DNA from: Streptomyces aurantiogriseus
Lineage (GTDB): Bacteria; Actinomycetota; Actinomycetes; Streptomycetales; Streptomycetaceae
Assembly (NCBI RefSeq): GCF_014649375.1
Contig: NZ_BMSX01000027.1
Span: 62,001 to 126,000 of the forward strand
Direction: 5' to 3'
Length of the DNA stretch: 64,000 nucleotides
The translations under genes and the position numbers were made by a program. Every line of letters begins with the position of its first letter. Position 1 is the stretch's first letter. This document shows, piece after piece, positions 1 to 9,825 of this stretch. The notes beneath the pieces are model-generated. The model was not told where the DNA came from. It made no database searches and worked only from the letters and a program-made list of their open reading frames with translations.

Positions 1-1
1 C

Positions 2-1105
<1,104 letters not shown>

Positions 1106-1219
1106 CACACGAGGCCGGGGATGAAGGTCCGGCGTCTGTCCTGTGGACCGCCGGCCGCCATGTGAGACGACGACGATGTGCGGCGGTGCGCCGCCGCACC
1201 TATTCGGAGAACAGGCACG

Positions 1220-2923
1220 ATGGAGACAACGTTTCGAGGCGTCGGTGTCAGCCACGGTGTGGTGATCGGCACGGTACGCCACATGGGGACCGCGGTCCTA
1301 CAGCCGCCCGACCGACGGATCCCGCCCGAGGCCATGCGGGGTGAACAGGGCCGCGCCCGGCGGGCGGCCGACGTGGTTGCCGCGGATCTCACGGCGCGCG
1401 GTGCCCTGGCCGGCGGTGAGGCACAAGCGGTTCTTGAGGCCCAGGCCCTGATGGCACAGGACCCCGAACTGATGGCGGAGGTCGAGCGGCGTATCGGCGG
1501 GGGCAGCTGCGCCGAGCGCGCGGTCTTCGACGCCTTCGCCGCGTACCGGGCGTTGCTGGCAAAGGCGGGCGAGTATCTCGCGGGCCGGGTCGCCGATCTG
1601 GATGACGTACGCGACCGCGTCATCGCCCGGCTGCTCGGAGTGCCGATGCCGGGCCTGCCGGACAGCAAGGAACCCTATGTGCTGCTCGCCCGCGATCTTG
1701 CCCCAGCGGACACCGCGCTGCTGGACCCAGCCCTGGTGCTGGGCTTCGTGACCGAGCAGGGCGGGCCGACGAGTCACAGCGCCATCCTCGCCCGTGCCCT
1801 GGGTGTACCGGCTGTCGTGGCGTTGCCCGGCGCCACCGGGGTGGCCGAGGGCACCGTCGTCGCGGTGGACGGCAGTACCGGCGAGGTGTTCCTGGAGCCG
1901 GATGCCCGCAAGCGGGCAGAGCTGGAGCGTCAGGCCGCCGCCCACGAAGCGGCCCTGGCCTCTGCCTCCGGTCCCGGGGCCACCGTGGACGGACACCGGG
2001 TGCCGCTGCTGGCGAACATCGGCGGCCCGGCGGACGTGCCCGCCGCCGTCGCGGCGGGCGTCGAGGGCGTCGGCCTGTTCCGCACCGAGTTCCTCTTCCT
2101 CGACGACAACAAGCAGGCGCCCTCCGAGGAACGCCAAGTGGAGGCGTACCGCCAGGTGTTCGAGGCATTTCCCGAGGGCCGGGTGGTGGTGCGGGTGCTG
2201 GACGCGGGCGCGGACAAGCCGCTGGACTTCCTCACCCCGGCCGACGAGCCGAACCCGGCACTGGGCGTGCGCGGACTGCGCACGCTGCTCGACCACCCCG
2301 ATGTACTGCAGTCGCAGCTGCGGGCGCTGGCCGCGGCGGCCGCGGGCCTTCCGGTACAGCTGGAGGTGATGGCGCCGATGGTCGCGGACCGCGCGGACGC
2401 CAAGGCTTTCGTCGAAGCCTGCCGCCAGGCGGGCCTGCGGGCGAAGACCGGCGCGATGGTCGAGATCCCCTCCGCCGCACTGCGCGCTCGTTCCCTCCTG
2501 CAGGACGTCGAGTTCCTGTCGCTGGGTACCAACGACCTCGCCCAGTACACCTTCGCCGCCGACCGTCAGGTGGGCGCGCTCGCCCGGCTGCAGGACCCGT
2601 GGCAGCCCGCCCTCCTCGACCTCGTCGCTGCGGCCGCCGACGCCGCGAACGCCGAGGGCAAGAGCTGCGGCGTGTGCGGCGAGGCCGCCGCCGACCCACT
2701 GCTCGCCTGCGTCCTCACCGGACTCGGCGTCACCAGCCTGTCCATGGGCGCCGCATCACTGCCGTACGTCCGCGCCGAACTGGCCCGGCGCACCCTCGCC
2801 CAGTGCCGGCGAGCAGCCGCCGCGGCCCGCGCCGCGGACACCGCCGAGGAGGCACGCACCGCGGCCCGAACCGCCATTTCCGGCACGGACGAACGGGTCC
2901 GTGCGGCTGCCGGACGCCGCTGA
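1220..2923 (+). CDS. ptsI: Phosphoenolpyruvate-protein phosphotransferase (PTS enzyme I)
   Basis: A protein of about 567 residues, the usual enzyme I length. It autophosphorylates with PEP and passes phosphate to HPr. The active-site histidine is His186 in GGPTSHSAILAR. The C-terminal PEP-binding barrel shows GVGLFRTEFLFLD, VRVLDAGADKPLDF, MVEIPSAALRA, FLSLGTNDLAQYTFAADR and the Cys-containing CGVCGEAAAD. The ATG at 1220 is preferred because GGAGA lies at 1206-1210 and the family motif FRGVGVSHGVVIG begins right after it; an in-frame upstream extension has no ribosome site. No HPr or sugar-specific enzyme II gene is nearby, so this copy may be a paralogue serving the PEP/pyruvate balance together with ppdK. 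Confidence 0.93.
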   Translation: METTFRGVGVSHGVVIGTVRHMGTAVLQPPDRRIPPEAMRGEQGRARRAADVVAADLTARGALAGGEAQAVLEAQALMAQDPELMAEVERRIGGGSCAERAVFDAFAAYRALLAKAGEYLAGRVADLDDVRDRVIARLLGVPMPGLPDSKEPYVLLARDLAPADTALLDPALVLGFVTEQGGPTSHSAILARALGVPAVVALPGATGVAEGTVVAVDGSTGEVFLEPDARKRAELERQAAAHEAALASASGPGATVDGHRVPLLANIGGPADVPAAVAAGVEGVGLFRTEFLFLDDNKQAPSEERQVEAYRQVFEAFPEGRVVVRVLDAGADKPLDFLTPADEPNPALGVRGLRTLLDHPDVLQSQLRALAAAAAGLPVQLEVMAPMVADRADAKAFVEACRQAGLRAKTGAMVEIPSAALRARSLLQDVEFLSLGTNDLAQYTFAADRQVGALARLQDPWQPALLDLVAAAADAANAEGKSCGVCGEAAADPLLACVLTGLGVTSLSMGAASLPYVRAELARRTLAQCRRAAAAARAADTAEEARTAARTAISGTDERVRAAAGRR

Positions 2924-3051
2924 CCGCCCCTCGCCCCCTGTCGCATCCGCCGCCACTCGGAACCGGAACGCACGGAAGCGGCCAGCTACAGGCGAGGACA
3001 ACGCCATACCCGGACAAGCAGCACGACACCTTCCAGGCAGCAGCCTGACCC

Positions 3052-3100
3052 ACACCGAGGCGAGCCGCCCCGGTCTACGCGCGGCGGCTCACCTCGGTGT
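3052..3100. terminator. Hairpin terminator in the gap between convergent genes
   Basis: Two 18-nt arms (3052-3069 and 3083-3100, one mismatch) enclose a 13-nt loop and are followed by TTT. It lies in the 364-bp gap 2924-3287 between ptsI and the converging oxidoreductase gene. I see no convincing gene in that gap. Confidence 0.8.
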
Positions 3101-3287
3101 TTCCGCGCATACGGCGTGAGTCGCAGCTCATCGTGACGCCAGCGTCTCCGACAGCAGCGGGACGCACACGTCGTCTACAGACGAAAGAGCTCCGACCGCA
3201 GACACCAGACCAGGCGGTGCTCCGGGGCCGAGGCGACGAAGGCTGACAGTAGCGCCTCGCCGGTGGGAGGCCTGTCCAGTCCAGGAA

Positions 3288-3986
3288 TCAGGCGCTGTGG
3301 TGGGCGCCCTGGATGTGGAAGTTGAAGTCGGCGTTGCCGAAGGCGCCATACAGGCGCAGCCAGATGGGCAGCAGCATCTCGGCGCCACGGGCAGTGGTGA
3401 TGTCGCCCAGGTCGATGATGTCGCTGGTCGGCCAGCCGAAGGAGACGAGCAGTTCGGTGACGGCCTCCTTGGCCTCGGCATCATCGCCGGAGACGAACAC
3501 GGTGTGCGCGCCCGGCACACGCGCCGGGGCCACCATGATCTGGGCGTTCATGGTGTTGAGGGTCTTGACGACCTTCGTGTCGGGGAAGGCACGCTGAATC
3601 TGCTCGCCGAGGCTGTCAGTGTTGACCGGGTCCAGCAACGGGGGCATGCCCCGGGAGAAGTCCAGGGGGTTGGCGATGTCGATGACCACTTTGCCGGCCA
3701 GGTTCGCGGCACCGGCGGAGTGGAGGGCCTCCAGGCTGCTGAGACCCGCGGTGGTGTTGACCACAACCTCGCAGTGGGCCGCGGCGTCGGCGAAGGTCTC
3801 CAGCCGGACCTGCGGATGCTCGGCCCGCCACTGCGAGTACGGCGGGTTGCCGTAGCCGTCCGGCTCGGTGCGGGCGAGGGTGGCCTGCGGGTCGCGGGTG
3901 CCGATGGCAGCCTCATGGCCGAGAGAGGCTAGTTTGCCGGCGATCGTCCGGCCGACGACGCCGGTGCCGAGAACTGCGTATCGCAT
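3288..3986 (-). CDS. NADPH:F420 oxidoreductase-like dinucleotide-binding protein
   Basis: A 232-residue protein beginning MRYAVLGTGVVGRTIA, a Rossmann GxGxxG fingerprint at the extreme N-terminus, followed by GHEAAIGTRDP, where the second strand binds the adenosine ribose/phosphate. The layout and length match the F420-dependent NADP oxidoreductase family (Pfam F420_oxidored), which moves hydride between NADP(H) and F420 or acts on related substrates. The mid-region KVVIDIANPLDF and VVKTLNTMNA are family hallmarks. The ATG at 3986 has AAGGA upstream and places the Rossmann motif correctly; an upstream in-frame start would add 16 unlike residues. It is divergent from the DUF4389 gene, with palindromic boxes between. 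The true substrate cannot be read from sequence. Confidence 0.82.
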   Translation of the reverse strand: MRYAVLGTGVVGRTIAGKLASLGHEAAIGTRDPQATLARTEPDGYGNPPYSQWRAEHPQVRLETFADAAAHCEVVVNTTAGLSSLEALHSAGAANLAGKVVIDIANPLDFSRGMPPLLDPVNTDSLGEQIQRAFPDTKVVKTLNTMNAQIMVAPARVPGAHTVFVSGDDAEAKEAVTELLVSFGWPTSDIIDLGDITTARGAEMLLPIWLRLYGAFGNADFNFHIQGAHHSA

Positions 3987-4149
3987 GAGTGCGAGTCCTT
4001 TCCACAGGTGCGGACGCCCCGGTGTGATCCGCATGGCGCCGGGACAAAGCGAACATCCTTACCCCACCATCACCCCGGGGCGTCGACAGCGCCCACAGGC
4101 GCTGCCGAATGCCCGCCCCGGTACTCGGTCCGGCCCATCCTTGCTGTCA

Positions 4150-4188
4150 GGGCCGAACGGCCCCGGCGCCTCGGGCCCGTTCGGGCCC
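4150..4188. promoter_or_regulatory. Two DosR-like palindromic boxes in a 592-bp divergent promoter region
   Basis: GGGCCGAACGGCCC at 4150-4163 and GGGCCCGTTCGGGCCC at 4173-4188 are near-perfect palindromes. A weaker copy, GGCCCAATGGGAC, lies at 4389-4401. They sit in the non-coding stretch 3987-4578 between a minus-strand oxidoreductase and a plus-strand DUF4389 gene. I see no gene in this stretch. The first 14-mer occurs again exactly at 9787-9800. Confidence 0.6.
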
Positions 4189-4578
4189 TGGCTGGGACCT
4201 TTGACGCCTGGGTGGCGGCTCCCGTCTGCGAGACCGTGGCAGTGGGAGCGGTACCGATCCCCCGCGGTGCCGCTCCCCCACGTCATCCGCTACAACGGCA
4301 CGGTCCCGACCAAGCTCATGGGCCGACCGAAGTACGAGAACTACCGCGCCCCCGACGCTTCCAGGGCATCGCAGGCGACCGGCGCATAGGCCCAATGGGA
4401 CAGCATCGTCGTCCGCACTGGGCGGGTGCCGATCCGCTGCGTGCCAGTCGAGGGAAGCCGGGACGGATGGCCCCCGGAACGGCTCCGGACGGCCCTCCCC
4501 GTGGTGCCCTCTCATTGGCCACGCTGGTCATGGGCCCGACTAGCAGCTATCGCTCTGGGCCCGAAGGAGTTGATCGCC

Positions 4579-5244
4579 ATGACACCCCTGGCCGGAACCC
4601 CGGACCGTCCGGTCCGGGTGAACGCGGTGCTGGATGCGCCTCTATCCCGGTGGCTGTGGCTGGTGAAGTGGATCCTGGTCATTCCCCACTACGTGGTTCT
4701 GTTCTTCCTGTGGATCGCCTTCACGGTGGTGAGCGTGATCGCGTTCTTCAGCATCCTGTTCACTGAGCGCTACCCACGCGCGCTGTTCGACTTCAACCTG
4801 GGTGTGCTGCGCTGGAGTTGGCGGGTCGCGTACTACTCGTACGGCGCCCTGGGCACCGACCGGTATCCGCCGTTCAGCCTGGGTGAGGAACCCGGCTACC
4901 CGGCGCGGCTGGACATCGCCTACCCCGAGCACCTCTCCCGCGGCCTGGTGCTGGTGAAGTGGTGGCTGCTGGCCATCCCGCACTACATCGTCGTCGGCTT
5001 CTTCCTCGGCGGCTGGCACCTCGGCTGGTGGGACGGCGGGCTCGTCGCCGTCCTGGCGGTGATCGCCGCCGTGACCCTGGCCTTCACCGAGAAGTACCCG
5101 AAGAGCCTGTTCGACCTGATCCTCGGCCTCAACCGGTGGGTGCTGCGGGTCGCCGCCTACGCCGCCCTGATGACCGACACCTATCCGCCGTTCCGACTCG
5201 ACATGGGCGGCACCGAACCGAGCGATGCGGAGGACCTGTCGTGA
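4579..5244 (+). CDS. DUF4389 integral membrane protein
   Basis: A 221-residue membrane protein built from two similar halves. Each half has the pattern W-L-V-K-W-hydrophobic-I-P-H-Y followed by a hydrophobic run and then ERYPRALFDFNLGVLRW or EKYPKSLFDLILGLNRW, and each half ends with DxYPPF. This internally duplicated arrangement is the DUF4389 family. Four or more membrane helices are expected. The ATG at 4579 follows AAGGAG (4564-4569); an in-frame upstream extension of 51 residues is unlike the family and lacks a ribosome site. The next gene starts within this stop codon, so the two are translationally coupled. Function is unknown. Confidence 0.85.
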   Translation: MTPLAGTPDRPVRVNAVLDAPLSRWLWLVKWILVIPHYVVLFFLWIAFTVVSVIAFFSILFTERYPRALFDFNLGVLRWSWRVAYYSYGALGTDRYPPFSLGEEPGYPARLDIAYPEHLSRGLVLVKWWLLAIPHYIVVGFFLGGWHLGWWDGGLVAVLAVIAAVTLAFTEKYPKSLFDLILGLNRWVLRVAAYAALMTDTYPPFRLDMGGTEPSDAEDLS

Positions 5245-5621
5245 TCACCGCGCTGGTGGGGGCGTTCCTGATCGTGCATGGACTGCTCCACCTGGGCGTC
5301 TGGACGACGCCGGAGCAGCCCGACAAGCCGGCCCCGTTCGATCGCGGGCACTCTTGGGCCTTGGCCGCCGCCCACGTCTCGCCCGCGCCGGCCAGGGCCG
5401 TGGCGCTGGCGCTCGCCTGGTACACGGCCCTCGTGTACGTCGTTGCCGGCGCCGGGGTGCTCGCGGGCAGCGGGTGGTGGCCGACGGCCGCTGTGGTCGC
5501 GGCCGCAAGCGGGCTTGCCCTCAAGGCGATCTGGTTCGACCCGTGGCTCAGCGTCGGCGTGCTGCTCGACGTGGGCGTCATCGTGGCCGTGGCCTGCACT
5601 TGGCCCGCCTCCGTCTACTGA
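5241..5621 (+). CDS. Small integral membrane protein, coupled to the DUF4389 gene
   Basis: A 126-residue, strongly hydrophobic protein of about four helices with no recognised domain. The GTG start at 5241 overlaps the preceding TGA (GTGA) and has GGAGGA at 5229-5234, so it is almost certainly translated with the DUF4389 protein. The N-terminus ITALVGAFLIVHGLLHLGVW suggests a helix immediately after the start. Partnership with the upstream membrane protein is inferred only from the overlap. The transcript appears to end at the hairpin at 5736-5761. Confidence 0.75.
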   Translation: MITALVGAFLIVHGLLHLGVWTTPEQPDKPAPFDRGHSWALAAAHVSPAPARAVALALAWYTALVYVVAGAGVLAGSGWWPTAAVVAAASGLALKAIWFDPWLSVGVLLDVGVIVAVACTWPASVY

Positions 5622-5735
5622 GGACGAGCAGGCCCTTCGATTCACCCTGTGACGGCTCGTACGGCCAGCGACTCCCAGCGCTGCCTCGCCCAAAGCGTCC
5701 TGGGGAGAAGCTCTCAGCGCAGCAGCAGCCCAGAA

Positions 5736-5761
5736 CCCCGGCCGGATCACCCCGGCCGGGG
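5736..5761. terminator. Bidirectional GC hairpin terminator
   Basis: Perfect 10-bp arms CCCCGGCCGG and CCGGCCGGGG with a 6-nt loop lie between two convergent genes (stops at 5621 and 5810), so the hairpin can serve both. Confidence 0.8.
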
Positions 5762-5809
5762 CTCTTCGGTCGGGCTTGTGCATCTCGCTCAACCGTGACA
5801 GGCACTCGT

Positions 5810-6556
5810 TCAAAGCGCCCGCAGCCCGTGCTCCCGGAACTGCTCGCGCACCTGCTCCGTCAGCTCCGGGTCCGGGGTGGGCGTGTCGCGTAGAGGGAAG
5901 GGGATGCCCAGTGCGTCGTACTTGTGGGCGCCGAGCTTGTGGAACGGCAGGACGTCCACCCGGTCGACGTTGCCGAGTCCGGCGAGGAACGCGCCGAGGC
6001 TGTCGACGGCTGCCGGGTCGTCGGTCCAGCCGGGCACGAGGACGTAGCGGATCCACACCGGGACGCCGAGCCGGTCCAGGCGGGTGGCGAAGTTGAGGGT
6101 GGGGGCGAGGTCTCCGCCGGTCAGCTTCCGGTAGGTGCGGACGTCGAAGGACTTGATGTCCAGCAGGACCAGGTCGGTGTCGGCGAGAAGCTCGTCGGTG
6201 GCGCGGGCGCCGAGGAAGCCGGAGGTGTCCAGGGCCGTGTGCAGGCCGCGTTCCTTGCAGCGGCGGAAGATCTCGGCCGTGAAGGCGGGCTGGAGCAGGG
6301 CCTCGCCGCCGGTGAGGGTTACTCCCCCGCCTGCGGTGGTGATGAAGGGCCGGTACTTCTCGATCTCGGTCATCACCTCGTCGACCGTCGTCTGCTTGCC
6401 GTCGCGCATGTGCCAGGTGTCCGGGTTGGCGCAGTACAGGCAGCGCAGTGGGCAGCCGCTGAGGAACAGCACGAACCGGGTCCCGGGACCGTCCACTCCC
6501 GTGGACAGGTCCCAGGAGTGGACCCTGCCCGTCACCGGCTCGACCGTGGTGCTCAC
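5810..6556 (-). CDS. pflA: Pyruvate formate-lyase activating enzyme (radical SAM)
   Basis: A 248-residue radical SAM protein that installs the glycyl radical on pyruvate formate-lyase, using a [4Fe-4S] cluster and S-adenosylmethionine. The cluster ligands are Cys35, Cys39 and Cys42 in SGCPLRCLYCANPDTW. GGGVTLTGGEALLQ is the SAM-binding GGE motif, and LLDIKSFD is also conserved. The GTG start at 6556 overlaps the TGA of pflB by 4 nt (GTGA), so activase and lyase are translationally coupled. Both cluster and glycyl radical are oxygen-sensitive, which suggests expression only when oxygen is scarce. Confidence 0.95.
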   Translation of the reverse strand: MSTTVEPVTGRVHSWDLSTGVDGPGTRFVLFLSGCPLRCLYCANPDTWHMRDGKQTTVDEVMTEIEKYRPFITTAGGGVTLTGGEALLQPAFTAEIFRRCKERGLHTALDTSGFLGARATDELLADTDLVLLDIKSFDVRTYRKLTGGDLAPTLNFATRLDRLGVPVWIRYVLVPGWTDDPAAVDSLGAFLAGLGNVDRVDVLPFHKLGAHKYDALGIPFPLRDTPTPDPELTEQVREQFREHGLRAL

Positions 6557-8814
6557 AGCGATCCGTGGAAGGTACGGCTGATCACGTCGAGCTGCTGCTC
6601 ACGCGTCAGGCGGACGAAGTTGACGGCGTAACCGGAGACCCGGACTGTCAACTCGGGGTAGCTCTCCGGGTGTTCCATGGCGTCCTCGAGCGTCGCCCGG
6701 TCCAGGACATTGACGTTCATGTGGAACCCGCCGGAGGCCATGTACGCGTCGAGGATGCCGGCCAAGTTGCCCGCGCGCTCGGCCGGGTCGTGTCCCAGTC
6801 CTTCGGGTGTGATCGTCGTGGTGAGCGAGATGCCGTCCCGGGCCTGCTCGTACGGGAGCTTGGCCACCGAGAGGGCCGAGGCGGCCACCCCGTGCCGGTC
6901 GCGGCCGTTCATCGGGTTGGCACCCGGTGCGAAGGGCGCCCCGGCACGCCGGCCGTCGGGGGTGTTGCCGGTGTGCTTGCCGTAGACGACGTTCGAGGTG
7001 ATGGTCAGCACCGACTGGGTGTGCTCGGCGTTGCGGTACGTGGGGTGGCGGCGCACCTTCGCCATGAACGACTGGACCAGGTCGGCGGCCAGCGCGTCGG
7101 CGCGGTCGTCGTTGTTGCCGTACGCCGGGTACTCGCCCTCGACCTGGTAGTCGACGGCCAGCCCGGTGGCATCCCGGATCACCTTCACGCGCGCGTGCTT
7201 GGCGGCCGAGAGGCTGTCGGCCGCCACGGAGAGGCCGGCGATGCCGCAGGCCATGAAGCGGTGCACGGGGTGGTCGTGCAGGGCCATTTCGATGCGCTCG
7301 TAGGCGTACTTGTCGTGCATGTAGTGGATGACGTTGAGCGCGTTGACGTAGGTGGCCGCCAGCCAGTCCAGCGTGCGGTCGTACGCCGCCGACAGCTCCT
7401 CGTAGTCCAGGTACTCGCCGGTCAGCGCGGGCGTCTCGGGCGCGATCTGCTCGCCGGTCATCTCGTCCCGGCCGCCGTTGATGGCGTACAGCAGCGCCTT
7501 GGCGAGGTTGACGCGGGCGCCGAAGAACTGCATCTGCTTCCCGACCGCCATCGCGGAGACGCAGCAGGCGATCGCTGTGTCGTCGCCGGTACGCGGACGC
7601 ATCAGGTCATCCGACTCGTACTGGATCGCGCTGGTGTCGATGGAGACCTGTGCGCAGAACTCCTTGAATCCGGAGGGTAGTTGCGGCGACCACAGCACGG
7701 TCAGGTTGGGCTCGGGGGCCGGGCCCAGGTTGTAGAGGGTCTGCAGGAACCGGAAGGAGGTACGGGTGACCAGCGGCCGGCCGTCCGCGCCGATGCCGCC
7801 GATGGACTCCGTCACCCAGGTCGGGTCGCCGGAGAACAGCGCGTCGTACTCCGGGGTACGCAGGAACCGTACGATCCGCAGCTTGATCACGAAGTCGTCG
7901 ACCAGCTCCTGCGCCCGCGCCTCGTCGATCGTCCCGTCCTGCAGGTCGCGCTGGAGGTAGACGTCGAGGAAGGTGGAGGTGCGGCCGAGCGACATCGCGG
8001 CGCCGTTCTGCTCCTTCACCGCCGCCAGGAAGCCGAGGTAGAGCCACTGCACGGCCTCGTGAGCGGTCGCGGCGGGGCGGGTGACGTCGCAGCCGTACGA
8101 GGCCGCCATCTCGACCAGCTCGTCGAGCGCCCGGATCTGCTCGGCCAGTTCCTCGCGGTCGCGGATGACGTCCGGGCCGGAGGGCTGCGCGTCCAGCAGG
8201 GCCCGCTCGGCCCGCTTGGACTCGATCAGCCGGTCCGTGCCGTACAGCGCGACGCGCCGGTAGTCGCCGATGATCCGGCCGCGGCCGTACGCGTCCGGCA
8301 GACCCGTGATGATCCCCGCCTTGCGGGCGGCCCGCATCTCGGGGGTGTAGGCGTCGAACACACCGTCGTTGTGGGTCTTGCGGTAGGTCCCGAAGACGCG
8401 CGTGACGAAGGGGTCGGCCTGGTAGCCGTACGCCTTCAGCCCGTTCTCCACCATCCGCAGCCCACCGTTGGGCATGATCGCCCGCCGCAGCGGGGCGTCG
8501 GTCTGCAGGCCGACGATCAGCTCCCGGTCACGGTCGATGAATCCCGGCCGGTGCGAGGTGATGGTGGATGGGGTGCCCGGGTCGACGTCCAGGATTCCCT
8601 TGCGCCGCTCCTCGGGGAACAGACGAGCGACCTTGTCCCAGACGGCGAGCGTGCGGTCGGTCGGACCAGCCAGGAACGTGGAATCGCCTTCGTACGGCGT
8701 GTAGTTGGCTTGGATGAAGTCGCGCACGTCGACGTGGTCCCGCCAGTGCGTACCGGCGAAGCCCCGCCATGCCTCGGTCGTCGCCCGGGGTCCAGCTGTC
8801 ACCGTTGCCGTCAT
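6553..8814 (-). CDS. pflB: Formate C-acetyltransferase (pyruvate formate-lyase)
   Basis: A 753-residue protein, close to the Escherichia coli PflB length, converting pyruvate + CoA to acetyl-CoA + formate. The catalytic cysteine pair is Cys417-Cys418 in IACCVSAMAVGKQMQFFGAR, and the glycyl-radical residue is Gly728 in RVSGYAVNF near the C-terminus. ATG at 8814 is chosen because GGGAGAG precedes it; a GTG 18 nt upstream is possible but overlaps that ribosome site. It forms an operon with pflA. Two palindromic boxes lie 100-135 bp upstream. All catalytic residues are intact, so the enzyme should work under anoxia, which is unusual for an aerobic, mycelial lineage. No formate dehydrogenase or formate channel is in view. 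Confidence 0.96.
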   Translation of the reverse strand: MTATVTAGPRATTEAWRGFAGTHWRDHVDVRDFIQANYTPYEGDSTFLAGPTDRTLAVWDKVARLFPEERRKGILDVDPGTPSTITSHRPGFIDRDRELIVGLQTDAPLRRAIMPNGGLRMVENGLKAYGYQADPFVTRVFGTYRKTHNDGVFDAYTPEMRAARKAGIITGLPDAYGRGRIIGDYRRVALYGTDRLIESKRAERALLDAQPSGPDVIRDREELAEQIRALDELVEMAASYGCDVTRPAATAHEAVQWLYLGFLAAVKEQNGAAMSLGRTSTFLDVYLQRDLQDGTIDEARAQELVDDFVIKLRIVRFLRTPEYDALFSGDPTWVTESIGGIGADGRPLVTRTSFRFLQTLYNLGPAPEPNLTVLWSPQLPSGFKEFCAQVSIDTSAIQYESDDLMRPRTGDDTAIACCVSAMAVGKQMQFFGARVNLAKALLYAINGGRDEMTGEQIAPETPALTGEYLDYEELSAAYDRTLDWLAATYVNALNVIHYMHDKYAYERIEMALHDHPVHRFMACGIAGLSVAADSLSAAKHARVKVIRDATGLAVDYQVEGEYPAYGNNDDRADALAADLVQSFMAKVRRHPTYRNAEHTQSVLTITSNVVYGKHTGNTPDGRRAGAPFAPGANPMNGRDRHGVAASALSVAKLPYEQARDGISLTTTITPEGLGHDPAERAGNLAGILDAYMASGGFHMNVNVLDRATLEDAMEHPESYPELTVRVSGYAVNFVRLTREQQLDVISRTFHGSL

Positions 8815-8913
8815 GGCCGGTCTCTCCCTCACTCTGCACGCAGGATCTCTGCGCTTTCGATGCTCGTCGCTCGTGATGCCTGCCGGGAGGGCCTGTCGGC
8901 GTACCTGGGGCGC

Positions 8914-8949
8914 GCCATCGGTCCCTCGTCTGCCGGGCCGATTGGGCTC
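8914..8949. promoter_or_regulatory. DosR-like boxes upstream of pflB
   Basis: GGGCCGATTGGGCTC at 8935-8949 and, read on the minus strand, GGGACCGATGGC at 8914-8925 lie upstream of the pflB start. They match the repeated 14-bp box of this locus, with weaker symmetry. Confidence 0.5.
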
Positions 8950-8993
8950 GGTCAGGCCGAACCCGGCATTACCTGGCTACCGGCGCACGAGCG

Positions 8994-9031
8994 ACCGGGG
9001 CACCTCCGCCGACGAGCGGAGGTGCCCCGGT
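8994..9031 (-). terminator. Perfect 16-bp hairpin downstream of the DoxX-like gene
   Basis: Arms 8994-9009 and 9016-9031 (ACCGGGGCACCTCCGC and its complement) are perfect, with a 6-nt loop. The hairpin begins 18 bp beyond the stop of the minus-strand DoxX-like gene. Confidence 0.82.
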
Positions 9032-9049
9032 CCGACGAGCCCGCGGCCC

Positions 9050-9673
9050 TCAGAGCAGCCAGCGGTTGCGGCTGACGAAGGGCAGCCGCGCCCACGCCTT
9101 GCCCAGTCCCCAGGTGGCGCCGGCGCCCGCGGCCGCCAGGGCGATCAGGACGATCGCATAGATGAGGTGGTAGTCGGCGAAGGGGTTGGTCGACATGCTC
9201 GCCGAGCCGTCGGACAGGTGCTTGGCCGGCGGCCATTCGGCGATCCACATCAGCGCCATCATGGCGGTGCCGGCGACCGCGGCGAGACGCAGGCCGATGC
9301 CCGCGATCAGGGCGAGGCCGATGCCGAGCAGGCCGAGCATGAACAGCCAGTCCGCCCAGGCGTCCCCGGCCCAGTCGTGGAACGTGGACTCCATCGGGCC
9401 GACGGCGACCCCGCCAAGGAAGCCCTTGGTGGGCGAGCCGCCGTCGATCCAGCCGTTGCCTGACTGGGTGGCATAACCGAAGCCGAACGTCTTGTCCAGG
9501 AACGCCCACAGGAAGACGAAGCCGGTCAGGAGGCGGAGCCCGGCGAACACGTACGCACGGGTCGCCGTCGCGGCTGCGGTCGTCTCGTCGGCGGAGGCGG
9601 GAGCCGTCCGGTCCCTGCGCAGGGACGGGAAGCGGAATCCCAGGTGCCGGTGGGGGTGGTCGTGCACTGCCAT
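9050..9673 (-). CDS. DoxX/DoxD-like integral membrane protein
   Basis: A protein of about 207 residues with a short basic N-terminus and four hydrophobic segments (YVFAGLRLLTGFVFLWAFLD, a glycine-rich LFMLGLLGIGLALIAGIG helix, a methionine-rich helix, and a C-terminal helix). The order and the FLDKTFGFGYAT segment suit the DoxX / thiosulfate:quinone oxidoreductase large-subunit superfamily, which is tied to membrane redox and thiol-stress tolerance. The ATG at 9673 is preferred because AAAGGG sits 9 nt upstream; another ATG at 9682 directly abuts it. It stands alone, with a palindromic box upstream and a hairpin downstream. Whether it is a quinone-linked enzyme or only a membrane scaffold cannot be decided. 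Confidence 0.75.
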   Translation of the reverse strand: MAVHDHPHRHLGFRFPSLRRDRTAPASADETTAAATATRAYVFAGLRLLTGFVFLWAFLDKTFGFGYATQSGNGWIDGGSPTKGFLGGVAVGPMESTFHDWAGDAWADWLFMLGLLGIGLALIAGIGLRLAAVAGTAMMALMWIAEWPPAKHLSDGSASMSTNPFADYHLIYAIVLIALAAAGAGATWGLGKAWARLPFVSRNRWLL

Positions 9674-9771
9674 GATGCTCATCCCTTTCGAGGGGTGCGA
9701 CGCGCAGGTTGTTGGACGACTCTCGTTGCGCCTTCAATGTCCCGCGTCGTCGACGCCCGTCCGAGGGGCTG

Positions 9772-9815
9772 CAGGGCCCGGAGCGGGGGCCGAACGGCCC
9801 CCGCTCCGGGCCCTG
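9772..9815. terminator. Perfect 21-bp palindrome acting as terminator, with a regulatory box at its centre
   Basis: Arms 9772-9792 and 9795-9815 are perfectly complementary, separated by AA. It starts 10 bp past the phosphoketolase stop, so it should terminate that minus-strand gene. Its centre, 9787-9800, is GGGCCGAACGGCCC, identical to the box at 4150, and lies about 115 bp upstream of the DoxX-like start. It could serve as both terminator and operator. Confidence 0.75.
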
Positions 9816-9825
9816 TTGGCATCGG

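Noticed and set aside
3128..3520. A minus-strand ORF extending past the oxidoreductase stop.
   Set aside because: It lies in another frame of the oxidoreductase and its unique part is low-complexity.
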